DNA of 32,871 nt from Xanthomonas sp. 3793. GTDB taxonomy: Bacteria; Pseudomonadota; Gammaproteobacteria; Xanthomonadales; Xanthomonadaceae. Every line of letters begins with the position of its first letter. Positions within the stretch are counted from its first letter, which is position 1. A program made the position numbers and the translations under genes. The notes beneath the pieces are model-generated. The model worked only from the letters and a program-made list of their open reading frames with translations, was not told the DNA's origin and ran no database searches. Below, piece after piece: positions 26,043 through 32,871 of the stretch. The stretch covers positions 182,126 to 214,996 of the forward strand of contig NZ_JANTYU010000005.1 in assembly GCF_024806835.1 (NCBI RefSeq), given 5' to 3'.

Positions 26043-26860
26043 GCCGGGTGCCGTTGACCCGCGAGGACACCGCGATTCTGGTGCCCGCCCTGAACGAGGC
26101 ATTGCGCATCCGCGAAGTGGTCACCGATGCCTTGACCTACTGCTCGCATGTGATCGTGATCGATGATGGCTCCGACGATGGCACCGCCGATTGCATCGCC
26201 GATCTGCCGGTGCGGCTGATCCGCCATCCGCAGCGCATGGGCAAGGGCGCCGCGTTGCGCAGCGGCTTTGCGCAGGCGCAGCAGATGGGCATGCGTGCGG
26301 TGATGACCATGGACGGCGATGGCCAGCACAAGGCCGCCGACTTCCCGCGCCTGCTGGCCGCGGCCAACCGCCACCCCGGCTGCGTGATCGTCGGTGCGCG
26401 CATGCGCAAGCGCGCCACCCAGCCGACCATCCGCCGGATCGGCAACGACTTCGGCGACTGGGGCATCGCCTGGGCCTGCGGCTTTCGCCTGGTGGACAGC
26501 CAGAGCGGCCAACGGCTGTATCCGGCCTCGGTGTTCACCCTGCCCGACGTGCCCGGCGAAGGCTTCGTGTTCGAAGCGCAGCTGCTGATTTCCGCCGCCC
26601 GCCAGGCCGGCGCGCGCGTGGTAGCGGTGCCGATCGAAACCCGCTACGCCGGCAGCGCGCCGGGCACCTTCCGCAAGAGCCATTTCCGGCTGGTGCGCGA
26701 TCTTTGGGAAATCACCTCGCATGTGGTCAAGCAGGTGTGGGCCTATGGCCACATCTGGCGCGAGTACCGCAACGTGCGCGCCAACCCGGTGTTGATCGAC
26801 GATGCCGACGCCGAATTTGCTACTGTGCCCTCGCCTACCAAGAGCGACCCATCCCCATGA
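26039..26860 (+). CDS. Family 2 glycosyltransferase
   Basis: A 273-residue GT-A fold enzyme. VPALNEALRIREVV (15-28) and VIVIDDGSDDGTAD (38-51) are the nucleotide-sugar-binding strand and DDGS motif. MDGDGQH (91-97) carries the metal-binding DxD, and EGFVFEAQLL near 180 contains the usual acceptor-site acid. It lacks a transmembrane anchor but has a hydrophobic C-terminal segment around the WEITSHVVKQVW helix. It overlaps both neighbours by 4 bases (ATGA), so it belongs to the four-gene translationally coupled unit. In aryl-polyene clusters such enzymes are thought to attach a sugar or lipid-linked group during anchoring of the pigment; the exact acceptor is unknown. Confidence 0.9.
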   Translation: MSRVPLTREDTAILVPALNEALRIREVVTDALTYCSHVIVIDDGSDDGTADCIADLPVRLIRHPQRMGKGAALRSGFAQAQQMGMRAVMTMDGDGQHKAADFPRLLAAANRHPGCVIVGARMRKRATQPTIRRIGNDFGDWGIAWACGFRLVDSQSGQRLYPASVFTLPDVPGEGFVFEAQLLISAARQAGARVVAVPIETRYAGSAPGTFRKSHFRLVRDLWEITSHVVKQVWAYGHIWREYRNVRANPVLIDDADAEFATVPSPTKSDPSP

Positions 26861-28479
26861 ATGCACAGCGTGCCGATGTCGTCATCACCGGGGGTGGTCT
26901 GGCCGGTCTGAGCTTGGCCCTGCAACTGAAGCAACGCGACCCGGAGCTTGCGATCACCGTGCTGGAGCGCCGTGCGCACCCGGTGCGCGAGGCGGCATTC
27001 AAGGTGGGCGAATCCACGGTGGAAATCGGCGCGCATTATTTCGCCGACGTGCTGGGCCTGCGCGAGCATCTGGAGACCGAGCAGATCCGCAAGTTCGGTT
27101 TCCGCTTTTTCTTCTCCGACAAGCGCGAGGACATCGATCGCTGCACCGAGCTAGGCGTCAGCCAGATCCTGCCAACGCCGTCGTGGCAGATCGACCGCGG
27201 TCGCTTCGAGAATTTCCTCGGCGAGCGCGCACGCGCGCTGGGCGTCAGCTTCCTCGACAACTGCAGCGTCAAGGGCGTGGACCTGTCCGACGACACCGCC
27301 GACCACGCGGTGCGCTACGAGCATGCCGGCGAGCCGGGCACGCTGAGCGCGCGCTGGGTGGTCGATGCCAGTGGCCGCGCCGGCCTGCTCAAGCGCAAGC
27401 TGGATCTGGCACAGGACAACGCGCATAACGCCAATGCAGTGTGGTGGCGCGTGGAGGGCCTGATCGACCCTAACGGCTGGTCGCAGGACAGCAGCTGGCT
27501 GCAGCGCTGCACACCGCCGGACCGCTGGCGTTCCACCAACCACATGTGCGGGCCGGGTTACTGGTTCTGGTTGATCCCGCTGTCGTCGGGCGCGCATTCG
27601 CTGGGTATCGTCTGCGATGCGCAGATGCACCCGCTGGAGACCATGAACACGCACGAAAAAGCCATGGGCTGGCTGCGCCTGCATCAACCGCAGGTCGCCG
27701 CATCGCTGGACAAGGCCGACTACCGCCTGCAGGACTTTCTGTTCCTGCGCAAGTTTTCGTATGGCTGCAAGCAGGTGTTCTCGTCGCAGCGCTGGGCGCT
27801 GACCGGCGAGGCGGGCCTGTTCCTGGATCCGTTCTATTCGCCCGGCAGCGACTTCATCGCCATCTCCAACACCTATATCTGCGAACTGATCGGCCGCGAT
27901 CGTGCCGGCAGGTCGCTCAGCCCGTATACCGAGCTGTATGAGCAACTGTATTTCTCGTTCTACGAAAACACCCTGACCCTGTACCAGGATCAGTACGCCC
28001 TGTTTGGCGACGAACAGGTCATGCCGGTCAAGGTGATCTGGGATTACACCTACTACTGGTCGTTGCTGGCGCCGTTGTTCTGCTCCGGACGCATCGCCGA
28101 CCTGAGTCTGTTGTCGCGCATGAAAGCGGATTTTCTGTATGCGCGCGATCTGAACCTGTCCATGCAACGGGTGCTGCACGACTGGGGCGTGCACAACACC
28201 GCACAGGGCATCGCCACCGGTGGTGGCCGCCTGCTGGACCAATATCTGATCGGCTGGTTCAACGAACTCAATGGCGCCTTGCACGACACCCTGGACGATG
28301 AGGCCTTCGCCGCACGCATCCACACCAACGTGGCGCAAATGGCGGTGCTGGCCCGGGAGATCCTGCAGCAGGCACGCCACCGCCACCCGGAGTTGCCCGA
28401 CCATGGCCTGGACGCACTGACCGCCAACGCCAGCGGCGAGGCGATCCTGACGGCAACGTGGTACGCCGACGCGGCATAG
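26857..28479 (+). CDS. Flavin-dependent halogenase-like enzyme of the pigment cluster
   Basis: A 540-residue FAD enzyme. TGGGLAGLSLAL (11-22) is the dinucleotide fold and FKVGESTVEIG (48-58) the halogenase-type loop. Lys79, in IRKFGFRFFF, lies where flavin halogenases carry their catalytic Lys (by-eye placement). WFWLIP at 236-241 fits the WxWxIP motif of flavin-dependent halogenases, and GEAGLFLDPFYSPGSDF near 270-310 is the flavin-binding end. Xanthomonadins are brominated aryl polyenes, so this is a good candidate for the brominating enzyme; a plain monooxygenase or dehydrogenase role is the alternative. The ATG at 26857 overlaps the GT2 stop as ATGA. It ends the plus-strand arm. Confidence 0.85.
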   Translation: MNAQRADVVITGGGLAGLSLALQLKQRDPELAITVLERRAHPVREAAFKVGESTVEIGAHYFADVLGLREHLETEQIRKFGFRFFFSDKREDIDRCTELGVSQILPTPSWQIDRGRFENFLGERARALGVSFLDNCSVKGVDLSDDTADHAVRYEHAGEPGTLSARWVVDASGRAGLLKRKLDLAQDNAHNANAVWWRVEGLIDPNGWSQDSSWLQRCTPPDRWRSTNHMCGPGYWFWLIPLSSGAHSLGIVCDAQMHPLETMNTHEKAMGWLRLHQPQVAASLDKADYRLQDFLFLRKFSYGCKQVFSSQRWALTGEAGLFLDPFYSPGSDFIAISNTYICELIGRDRAGRSLSPYTELYEQLYFSFYENTLTLYQDQYALFGDEQVMPVKVIWDYTYYWSLLAPLFCSGRIADLSLLSRMKADFLYARDLNLSMQRVLHDWGVHNTAQGIATGGGRLLDQYLIGWFNELNGALHDTLDDEAFAARIHTNVAQMAVLAREILQQARHRHPELPDHGLDALTANASGEAILTATWYADAA

Positions 28480-28561
28480 TCATGCGCGAACGCGCATCCT
28501 GGTACCCCGGGGCTCATAGATCCGTAGTCTTCACGCAACCAGATTTTCCACAGGGGGATCC

Positions 28562-28897
28562 ATGCCTCAGAAACTACTGGGCGTGCTTGTCGTGGCTTTG
28601 CTCGGCAGCAGCGGCACGCAGGCAGTTGCGCAGAACATCGTGCAGTACACGCCAGAACCTTTGCTCATGAATGCAAGCGACCTGGTGCCGGTGTGACGGC
28701 GCGCGGCAGAAACGCATTATCTTGCGCAGGGTGCGAGTATCTACAACTGGACAGCGTCATACCACGATCGCGGCGATGGCCTCTATGTGGACGGCCGCCT
28801 GCGCGCGAACGGAAATACGGTCTCTGTGCATTGCCGCGCCGCGCGTGGCGCGCGTGAGCGCGAATTGGTCATGAGTATCGACGAAACAGGCGGCTGA
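28562..28897 (+). pseudogene. Small secreted protein gene interrupted by an in-frame TGA
   Basis: An ATG at 28562 with GGGGG 4-8 bases upstream opens a 44-codon frame with a clear signal peptide (KLLGVLVVALLGSSGTQAVAQN). A TGA follows at 28694-28696. The same frame then stays open for 66 codons (RRAAETHYLAQGASIYNW... to ...VMSIDETGG) up to the TGA at 28895-28897. Both parts have ordinary, non-repetitive composition, and together they make a plausible 111-residue periplasmic protein. A single C-to-T change (CGA to TGA) or G-to-A change (TGG to TGA) explains the break. The family is not recognised. It lies 82 bases after the halogenase-like gene, at the meeting point of the two arms. Confidence 0.65.
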
Positions 28898-28988
28898 ACG
28901 CCGCAGCTATTGCGCGCCTGTAGCCCAACGTGGGCGCCCCCGCACTCCAGAAGGCCGCCCATGGACCAATCGGGGAAGTGACGAGGAT

Positions 28989-29726
28989 TCAGCCCATTCC
29001 GCCATTGATGCCGATGACCTGGCCATTGATGTAACCGGCGGACTCCGAGCACAGAAACACGACCAGTGCGGCCACTTCCTCGGGCTTGCCCACGCGGCCG
29101 GCCGGCACCATCTGCTTGATGACGTCCGGGGCGAAGCTTTCGCCGACCATCTCGCCTTCGATCACGCCCGGCGCCACCACGTTGACCGCGATACCGCGGC
29201 TGGCCATCTCGCGCGACAGCGACTTGCTGGCACCGTGCAGCGCCGCCTTGGCTGCGGCGTAGTTGGTCTGCCCGCGGTTACCCAGCACCGCCGCCACCGA
29301 CGACACGCTGACGATGCGGCCCCAGCGCGTGCGCGCCATCGGCAACAGCAAGGGCTGGGTGACATTGAAGAATCCATGCAGCGACACATCGATGACCCGA
29401 TGCCACTGGGCGGCGTTCATGCCGGCCATCGGCGCGTCGTCGTGGATGCCGGCGTTATTGACCACGATCTGGATCGGGCCGGCGTCCAGCAGGCGCTCGA
29501 GCGCCGCACCGCTGGCCTGCGCATCGGCCACATCGAAGGCCACCGCTTCGGCGCTGCCGCCGTCGGCCACGATCGCTGCGACCACTTCATCGGCGCGGGC
29601 GATATTGCGGTTGGCATGCACGATCACATGGCGACCCTGCGCCGCCAACTGACGGCAGATCGCACCACCAAGATCGCCGCTGCCGCCGCTGACGAGGGCG
29701 CGGCGCTGTGGAATGGATGTGCTCAT
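28989..29726 (-). CDS. 3-ketoacyl-ACP reductase (FabG-like SDR) of the pigment cluster
   Basis: A 245-residue short-chain dehydrogenase/reductase. SGGSGDLGGAI (13-23) is the NADPH loop, NNAG is at 90-93, the catalytic Ser143 is in VSVSSVAAV, and Tyr156 and Lys160 form YAAAK. VAPGVIEGEM follows near 185, and the C-terminus is GQVIGINGGMG as in FabG. It would reduce the 3-keto group made by the ketosynthase. The ATG at 29726, with GAGGC 5 bases upstream, was preferred over the GTG/ATG further up. It is the last gene of the minus arm, 168 bases after the dehydratase, with a REP hairpin in between. A housekeeping FabG role is less likely given the context. Confidence 0.92.
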   Translation of the reverse strand: MSTSIPQRRALVSGGSGDLGGAICRQLAAQGRHVIVHANRNIARADEVVAAIVADGGSAEAVAFDVADAQASGAALERLLDAGPIQIVVNNAGIHDDAPMAGMNAAQWHRVIDVSLHGFFNVTQPLLLPMARTRWGRIVSVSSVAAVLGNRGQTNYAAAKAALHGASKSLSREMASRGIAVNVVAPGVIEGEMVGESFAPDVIKQMVPAGRVGKPEEVAALVVFLCSESAGYINGQVIGINGGMG

Positions 29727-29830
29727 GAAAGCCTCGATAAAAGCCGCAGACACGACGGCGGAAAGAGCCTCATCCTAACGACTCGCAGCAGGCGCAGGAA
29801 TAGATCGCCCGCATTGATCGCCCGCATCTT

Positions 29831-29898
29831 GTAGGAGCGCGCTTGCGCGCGATGCGGCTTCAGCGGTAACGCTCCATCGCGCGCAAGCGCGCTCCTAC
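29831..29898. repeat. REP-like perfect inverted repeat, 23-bp arms
   Basis: GTAGGAGCGCGCTTGCGCG and on to CGAT (29831-29853) is perfectly complementary to 29876-29898, with a 22-base loop. It is the same family as the element at 16124-16191. The stop codon of the dehydratase gene (TAG, 29895-29897 on the minus strand) lies inside the right arm. It may limit transcription from the dehydratase into the ketoreductase gene. Confidence 0.85.
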
Positions 29899-30335
29899 AG
29901 GGCCTGCGCGGCGCCCAGCATCACCGTGGCGCGCCCTTCGGCGAGCAACTGATCGCCGTGGCTCAGACGAAAGCTGTATTGCTGGCTGTCCTCGCCCTGC
30001 ATCAGCACCTGCGCTTCGCACTCGATGGCATCGGGCAACGCGTCCAGATGGGTCACGTGCAACTCCACGCCGCGCAACGCGACCAGCATGCCAGGGCGCA
30101 CCGGCTTGCCGGATTCTCGACCCAACAGGCCGCCATGCACCGCCATGGCCTGCGCGCCGTATTCGCACAGATGCACCGCGCGCAGACGTCCATCGGCACG
30201 CAGCGGATGCGTGTCGCTGCAATGGGCGTGACTGCGCACCACGATCCGCTGCGCATCCCAGGTCACTATCTCATCCCACAGGCACATGCTGCCCTGGTGC
30301 GGAATCAAGGCGGCAATTGCGTCACGTCCCTGCAT
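29895..30335 (-). CDS. 3-hydroxyacyl-ACP dehydratase, hotdog fold (aryl-polyene type)
   Basis: A 146-residue single hotdog domain. The opening IAALIPHQGSMCLWDEIV (7-24) matches the PHR/Q-G-x-M pattern of FabZ/FabA-related dehydratases of polyene clusters. The middle segment GRLRAVHLCEYGAQAMAVHGGL carries the acidic helix residue expected at the active site. It removes water from the 3-hydroxyacyl chain to make each double bond. The ATG at 30335 has GGAG 6 bases upstream; a GTG four codons earlier is possible. It overlaps the end of the exporter gene by 14 bases, so it is coupled to it. The stop codon lies within a REP hairpin. Confidence 0.87.
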   Translation of the reverse strand: MQGRDAIAALIPHQGSMCLWDEIVTWDAQRIVVRSHAHCSDTHPLRADGRLRAVHLCEYGAQAMAVHGGLLGRESGKPVRPGMLVALRGVELHVTHLDALPDAIECEAQVLMQGEDSQQYSFRLSHGDQLLAEGRATVMLGAAQAL

Positions 30336-32688
30336 GCGATGCTCCACTGGGTGTGCGCTCCAGTGCCGGCTCGCGCGACACCAGCAACGCCAGGATGAAA
30401 TTGAACAACACGCCCAAGGCCACCGTGCTGCCGATCGCGCGCAGCACCGGGATGCTGGAGGCGGCCAGCAGCGCGAACACCAGCAATGTCATCAGGCTGC
30501 AGACGATCAACGCATGCAGCGTGCGCAGCTGATCGGCGTGATCGTCGCCGGCATGATCGAAGAACAAGGCGTAATCCAGGCCCAGGCCTGCGGCCAGAAT
30601 CAGCGCGATCAGATGGAACAGGTTGAGCTCCACGCCGATGCCGCGCAGGATCGCCAGGATCAGCACGGTGGTCAGCGCCATCGGCAACAGCACACGCACG
30701 ATACGGCGCGGGCTGCGCAACGCGATCGCCACCGTTACTGCAAGCAGCAACGCCGCCACACCGAGCGCCCCCAGCACCCGGCCGCGGTAGGCCGCCACCA
30801 GCGATTCGGACGCATCCTTGAGGTCCAGCAATTGCGCGCCGCTGCCCTGCACCGCCGCAGCCAACAGCGCCGGATCATGCAGGCCGGTCAGCGACACCAG
30901 GGCAGTCGTACGATCGCCGCGCCCCAGCAGCAGGCCGCCCACCGACGTGGCCAGCGGCGAGCCGGTCAGATCCTTCGGCAGCAGCGGCGGTGCACGCTTG
31001 GCGGCATCCAGATCCTGCAGGAATGGCGCAAACGCATCGCTGCGGAAAGGCGTGGCCGCCACCGCGCGCTCGGTCAGCGTGCGTGCCTGCGCCGCATCCG
31101 GCAACCGCGCCTGACGCGCCTGCTGGGTCTTGGCACTGGGCAGATACCGCGCGGCCATGTCGTAGCCGGTCAGGGCACCGTCGCGCACCAGCGCATCCAG
31201 CCGCGGCCGCAGGCGCTCGCTGGCCTGCAGCGCCGCCTCATCGCTGGCCGCAGACAGCGCGAGCACGTAACGCACATCGGGCGCGCCCAGCTCCTGACGC
31301 AAGCGGGTGTCCTGCGCCAATGCCTTGGGCGGCACCGGAGTGAGTTTGGACAGGTCGTTCTGCCAGAACTGGCCGGGCGCCAAAGCGATCACCGCAATGC
31401 CGATCACCGCGATCACTGCCAGGCTGATGCGTGGCCGCGGCAAGCGCGCGATGCCGCGCCACAGCCCAGCCAACAGGCGCGAATCGGCGTAGTCGCGCGG
31501 GGCCGGGTCGATCAGCCACGGCAACAGCCAACGCGTGGTCACCGCTGCAGTGGCCAGGCCGGCAATGGTGAACACCGCCAGCTGGCGCAGGCCATCCACG
31601 CCTGAAAACAGAAAGGTCACATACGCAATGCAGGTGGACACCACGCCGGTCGCCAGCGTCGGCCACAAATGCCGCGCGTTCTCGCGCGGATCCAGGCCGG
31701 GACGTTGATGGCTGAACAGGTGGATCGGGTAATCCTGCACCACGCCGATCAACGTGAAGCCGAAGGCCACGGTGATCCCGTGCACGCCGTCGAACAGCAG
31801 TGCCACCGCGCCCAGGCCGGCCAACCCCGCGCTCGCCAGCGGCAACACGCCCAGCACCGGAATCTTCCAGCTGCGGTAGGCGATCATCAGCAACAGCACC
31901 AGACCCACCGTATCCAGCGTGCCGATCCATTGCGACTCGCCCTGGGTGCGCGCGGTGATCTCCACCGCGAATGCGCCCGGGCCGGTCAAGGTCAGCTGCG
32001 TCGTGGTGCCCTTGCTGACCTTGGCGAACGCCGCCTGCACGGCGTCGTAGGCCAGCTGCTGGCCGGTAGGATCGAAGCCGGCCGCATGCGTCTGCACGAT
32101 CAGCAGGGCCGAGGTACCGGCGCGATCGAACCACACCCCATTGCGCGTTTGCGGGGCGGCCGCCGGCTGCAGGGTCTCGGCCAGATGCAGCACTTCCAGC
32201 GTCGGGTCGCGCGGCAGCAGCGGCTCCACCATCGCCGCTGCCGGCGAGCCCAGATCCTGCACGCGCGACTGCAGCGCAGCTTCGAGCGTCGCCGCGTCCA
32301 GCGTTGCGGTGTCGAAACTGTCGCTCAGCAGGTAGCGATACGGCAGCAAGCGCTCCGGAATCGCCTCCAATCCGGCAGTGCCGCCATTACCGACCAACTC
32401 GAACAGCGCCGGCTGCGCGGCCAGTGCCTGCTGCAACCGTTGCGATTGCTCGGCCAGGATGGCCGGGTCGCTATTGGACAAGGCCATCAGCAACAGCCGC
32501 GACCCCGGGCCTTCGCCCAGCTCTTCGATCAGCAGTTTTTGCGCCGGCGTACGCGGGGCAGGCATGAATTTTCGCAGATCGCCGGTGACCTTGAGCGTCT
32601 CGCTCAGCCAGAACCCGGCCACCACCAGCACTGCCAGCCACAGCAAGGCCAGGCCAATGCGGCGGTTTGCGTTCAATTCAAACGGCAT
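30322..32688 (-). CDS. MMPL/RND-type exporter of the pigment cluster
   Basis: A 788-residue integral membrane protein with the two-fold RND layout. It has a first helix (about 10-28), a periplasmic loop (about 29-265), a block of helices (about 268-420, with FGFTLIGVVQDYPIHLF), then a helix near 432-450, a second periplasmic loop (about 450-640) and a final block (about 645-780, with LGLDYALFFDHAGDD). The paired GxxxDY(P/A) motifs in the two blocks are typical of MMPL proteins that move lipids or polyenes. It is presumed to carry the finished or lipid-linked pigment across the inner membrane. The ATG at 32688 has GAGG about 8 bases upstream and follows a TGA (32698-32700). Its 5' end is duplicated at the window edge. 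Confidence 0.93.
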   Translation of the reverse strand: MPFELNANRRIGLALLWLAVLVVAGFWLSETLKVTGDLRKFMPAPRTPAQKLLIEELGEGPGSRLLLMALSNSDPAILAEQSQRLQQALAAQPALFELVGNGGTAGLEAIPERLLPYRYLLSDSFDTATLDAATLEAALQSRVQDLGSPAAAMVEPLLPRDPTLEVLHLAETLQPAAAPQTRNGVWFDRAGTSALLIVQTHAAGFDPTGQQLAYDAVQAAFAKVSKGTTTQLTLTGPGAFAVEITARTQGESQWIGTLDTVGLVLLLMIAYRSWKIPVLGVLPLASAGLAGLGAVALLFDGVHGITVAFGFTLIGVVQDYPIHLFSHQRPGLDPRENARHLWPTLATGVVSTCIAYVTFLFSGVDGLRQLAVFTIAGLATAAVTTRWLLPWLIDPAPRDYADSRLLAGLWRGIARLPRPRISLAVIAVIGIAVIALAPGQFWQNDLSKLTPVPPKALAQDTRLRQELGAPDVRYVLALSAASDEAALQASERLRPRLDALVRDGALTGYDMAARYLPSAKTQQARQARLPDAAQARTLTERAVAATPFRSDAFAPFLQDLDAAKRAPPLLPKDLTGSPLATSVGGLLLGRGDRTTALVSLTGLHDPALLAAAVQGSGAQLLDLKDASESLVAAYRGRVLGALGVAALLLAVTVAIALRSPRRIVRVLLPMALTTVLILAILRGIGVELNLFHLIALILAAGLGLDYALFFDHAGDDHADQLRTLHALIVCSLMTLLVFALLAASSIPVLRAIGSTVALGVLFNFILALLVSREPALERTPSGASHAGT

Positions 32689-32871
32689 GCAACCGCCTCA
32701 CTGCAATGGCTGGACGTCCACCGGCCGCGCGCGCGGCATCGGGCCACACCGGCGTTTTCTTTCTGCGGAGGGCGGGCATGAATTTTCGCAGATCGCCGGT
32801 GACCTTGAGCGTCTCGCTCAGCCAGAACCCGGCCACCACCAGCACTGCCAGCCACAGCAAGGCCAGGCCAA
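32561..32871. repeat. Tandem duplication of the exporter 5' end, unit 214 bp
   Basis: Bases 32561-32657 and 32775-32871 look identical over 97 bases; the second copy runs off the window. The unit (32561-32774) holds the first 43 codons of the exporter and 86 bases of upstream sequence. The upstream copy encodes the same first helix and then runs into a different frame (RKFMPALRRKKTP...), stopping inside the start region of the intact gene. It may be a real duplication or an assembly artefact at an edge. Confidence 0.85.
32698..32774 (-). CDS. Possible 3' end of the next upstream cluster gene (partial)
   Basis: One minus-strand frame reads PSAERKRRCGPMPRARPV then DVQPLQ and a TGA 9 bases before the exporter ATG. 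This spacing is normal within such an operon, so it is probably the C-terminus of the preceding gene, cut at 32774 by the duplication junction. Too short to identify. Confidence 0.3.

Noticed and set aside
28694..28696. TGA as selenocysteine codon
   Set aside because: No selenoprotein family, no obvious SECIS-like hairpin directly after it, and a simple nonsense mutation explains it better.
28671..28874. A separate 67-codon plus-strand gene
   Set aside because: It is out of frame with the interrupted secreted-protein gene covering the same bases, has no ribosome-binding site, and has no recognisable features.

Overview
The window looks like chromosomal DNA of a Xanthomonas species. The reasons are the high GC content, intergenic repeats typical of xanthomonads (several TTCTCCCGC/GCGGGAGAA hairpin units and GTAGGAGCG REP-like palindromes), and part of an aryl-polyene (xanthomonadin-type pigment) cluster that includes a flavin-dependent halogenase-like enzyme. 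The genus call is an inference from these features; no search was run. No rRNA, tRNA, CRISPR array or transposase gene was recognised.

Left part (1-8900). After a tandem intergenic repeat comes a small PsiE-like membrane protein gene (+). A co-oriented minus-strand run follows: nrdA, nrdB, a flavodoxin, a thioredoxin, a DUF3592-type membrane protein and a YciA-like acyl-CoA thioesterase. The nrdA promoter is readable (TTGACC, 17 bp, TATCTT) and implies a leader of about 360 nt. Upstream of it lies about 0.9 kb of repeat-rich DNA without genes, then a DUF475/TerC-like membrane protein gene.

Middle part (9000-24000). On the minus strand are a Pat-like ADP-forming acyl-CoA synthetase/GNAT fusion and the magnesium channel gene mgtE, whose leader shows mutually exclusive hairpins. 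A CPA2 potassium/proton antiporter gene (+) faces a minus-strand run across a 214-bp tandem repeat. That run is ycgL, a 1106-residue membrane-anchored ankyrin protein, a small low-molecular-weight phosphatase, a GH15 glucoamylase/trehalase-like enzyme and zwf. Several of its joints overlap (ycgL/ankyrin by 8 nt; GH15/zwf by ATGA). Zwf carries a C-terminal histone H1-like Lys/Ala tail of about 105 residues.

Right part (24000-32871). This is one end of a pigment cluster built as two converging arms. The plus arm is ketosynthase, chain-length-factor-like protein, GT2 glycosyltransferase and flavin halogenase-like enzyme, joined by 1-4 nt overlaps. The minus arm is an MMPL exporter, a hotdog 3-hydroxyacyl-ACP dehydratase and a FabG-like ketoreductase. 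Between the arms is a small secreted-protein gene interrupted by an in-frame TGA. The arms together supply chain elongation, ketoreduction, dehydration, probable halogenation, glycosyl transfer and export; the acyl carrier proteins, starter-unit genes and the rest of the cluster must lie beyond the right edge. The right edge holds a tandem duplication of the 5' end of the exporter gene.

The most unusual items are the mgtE leader, the histone-tailed Zwf, the flavodoxin plus thioredoxin attached to a class I ribonucleotide reductase operon, the nonsense codon in the cluster, and the duplicated exporter 5' end.
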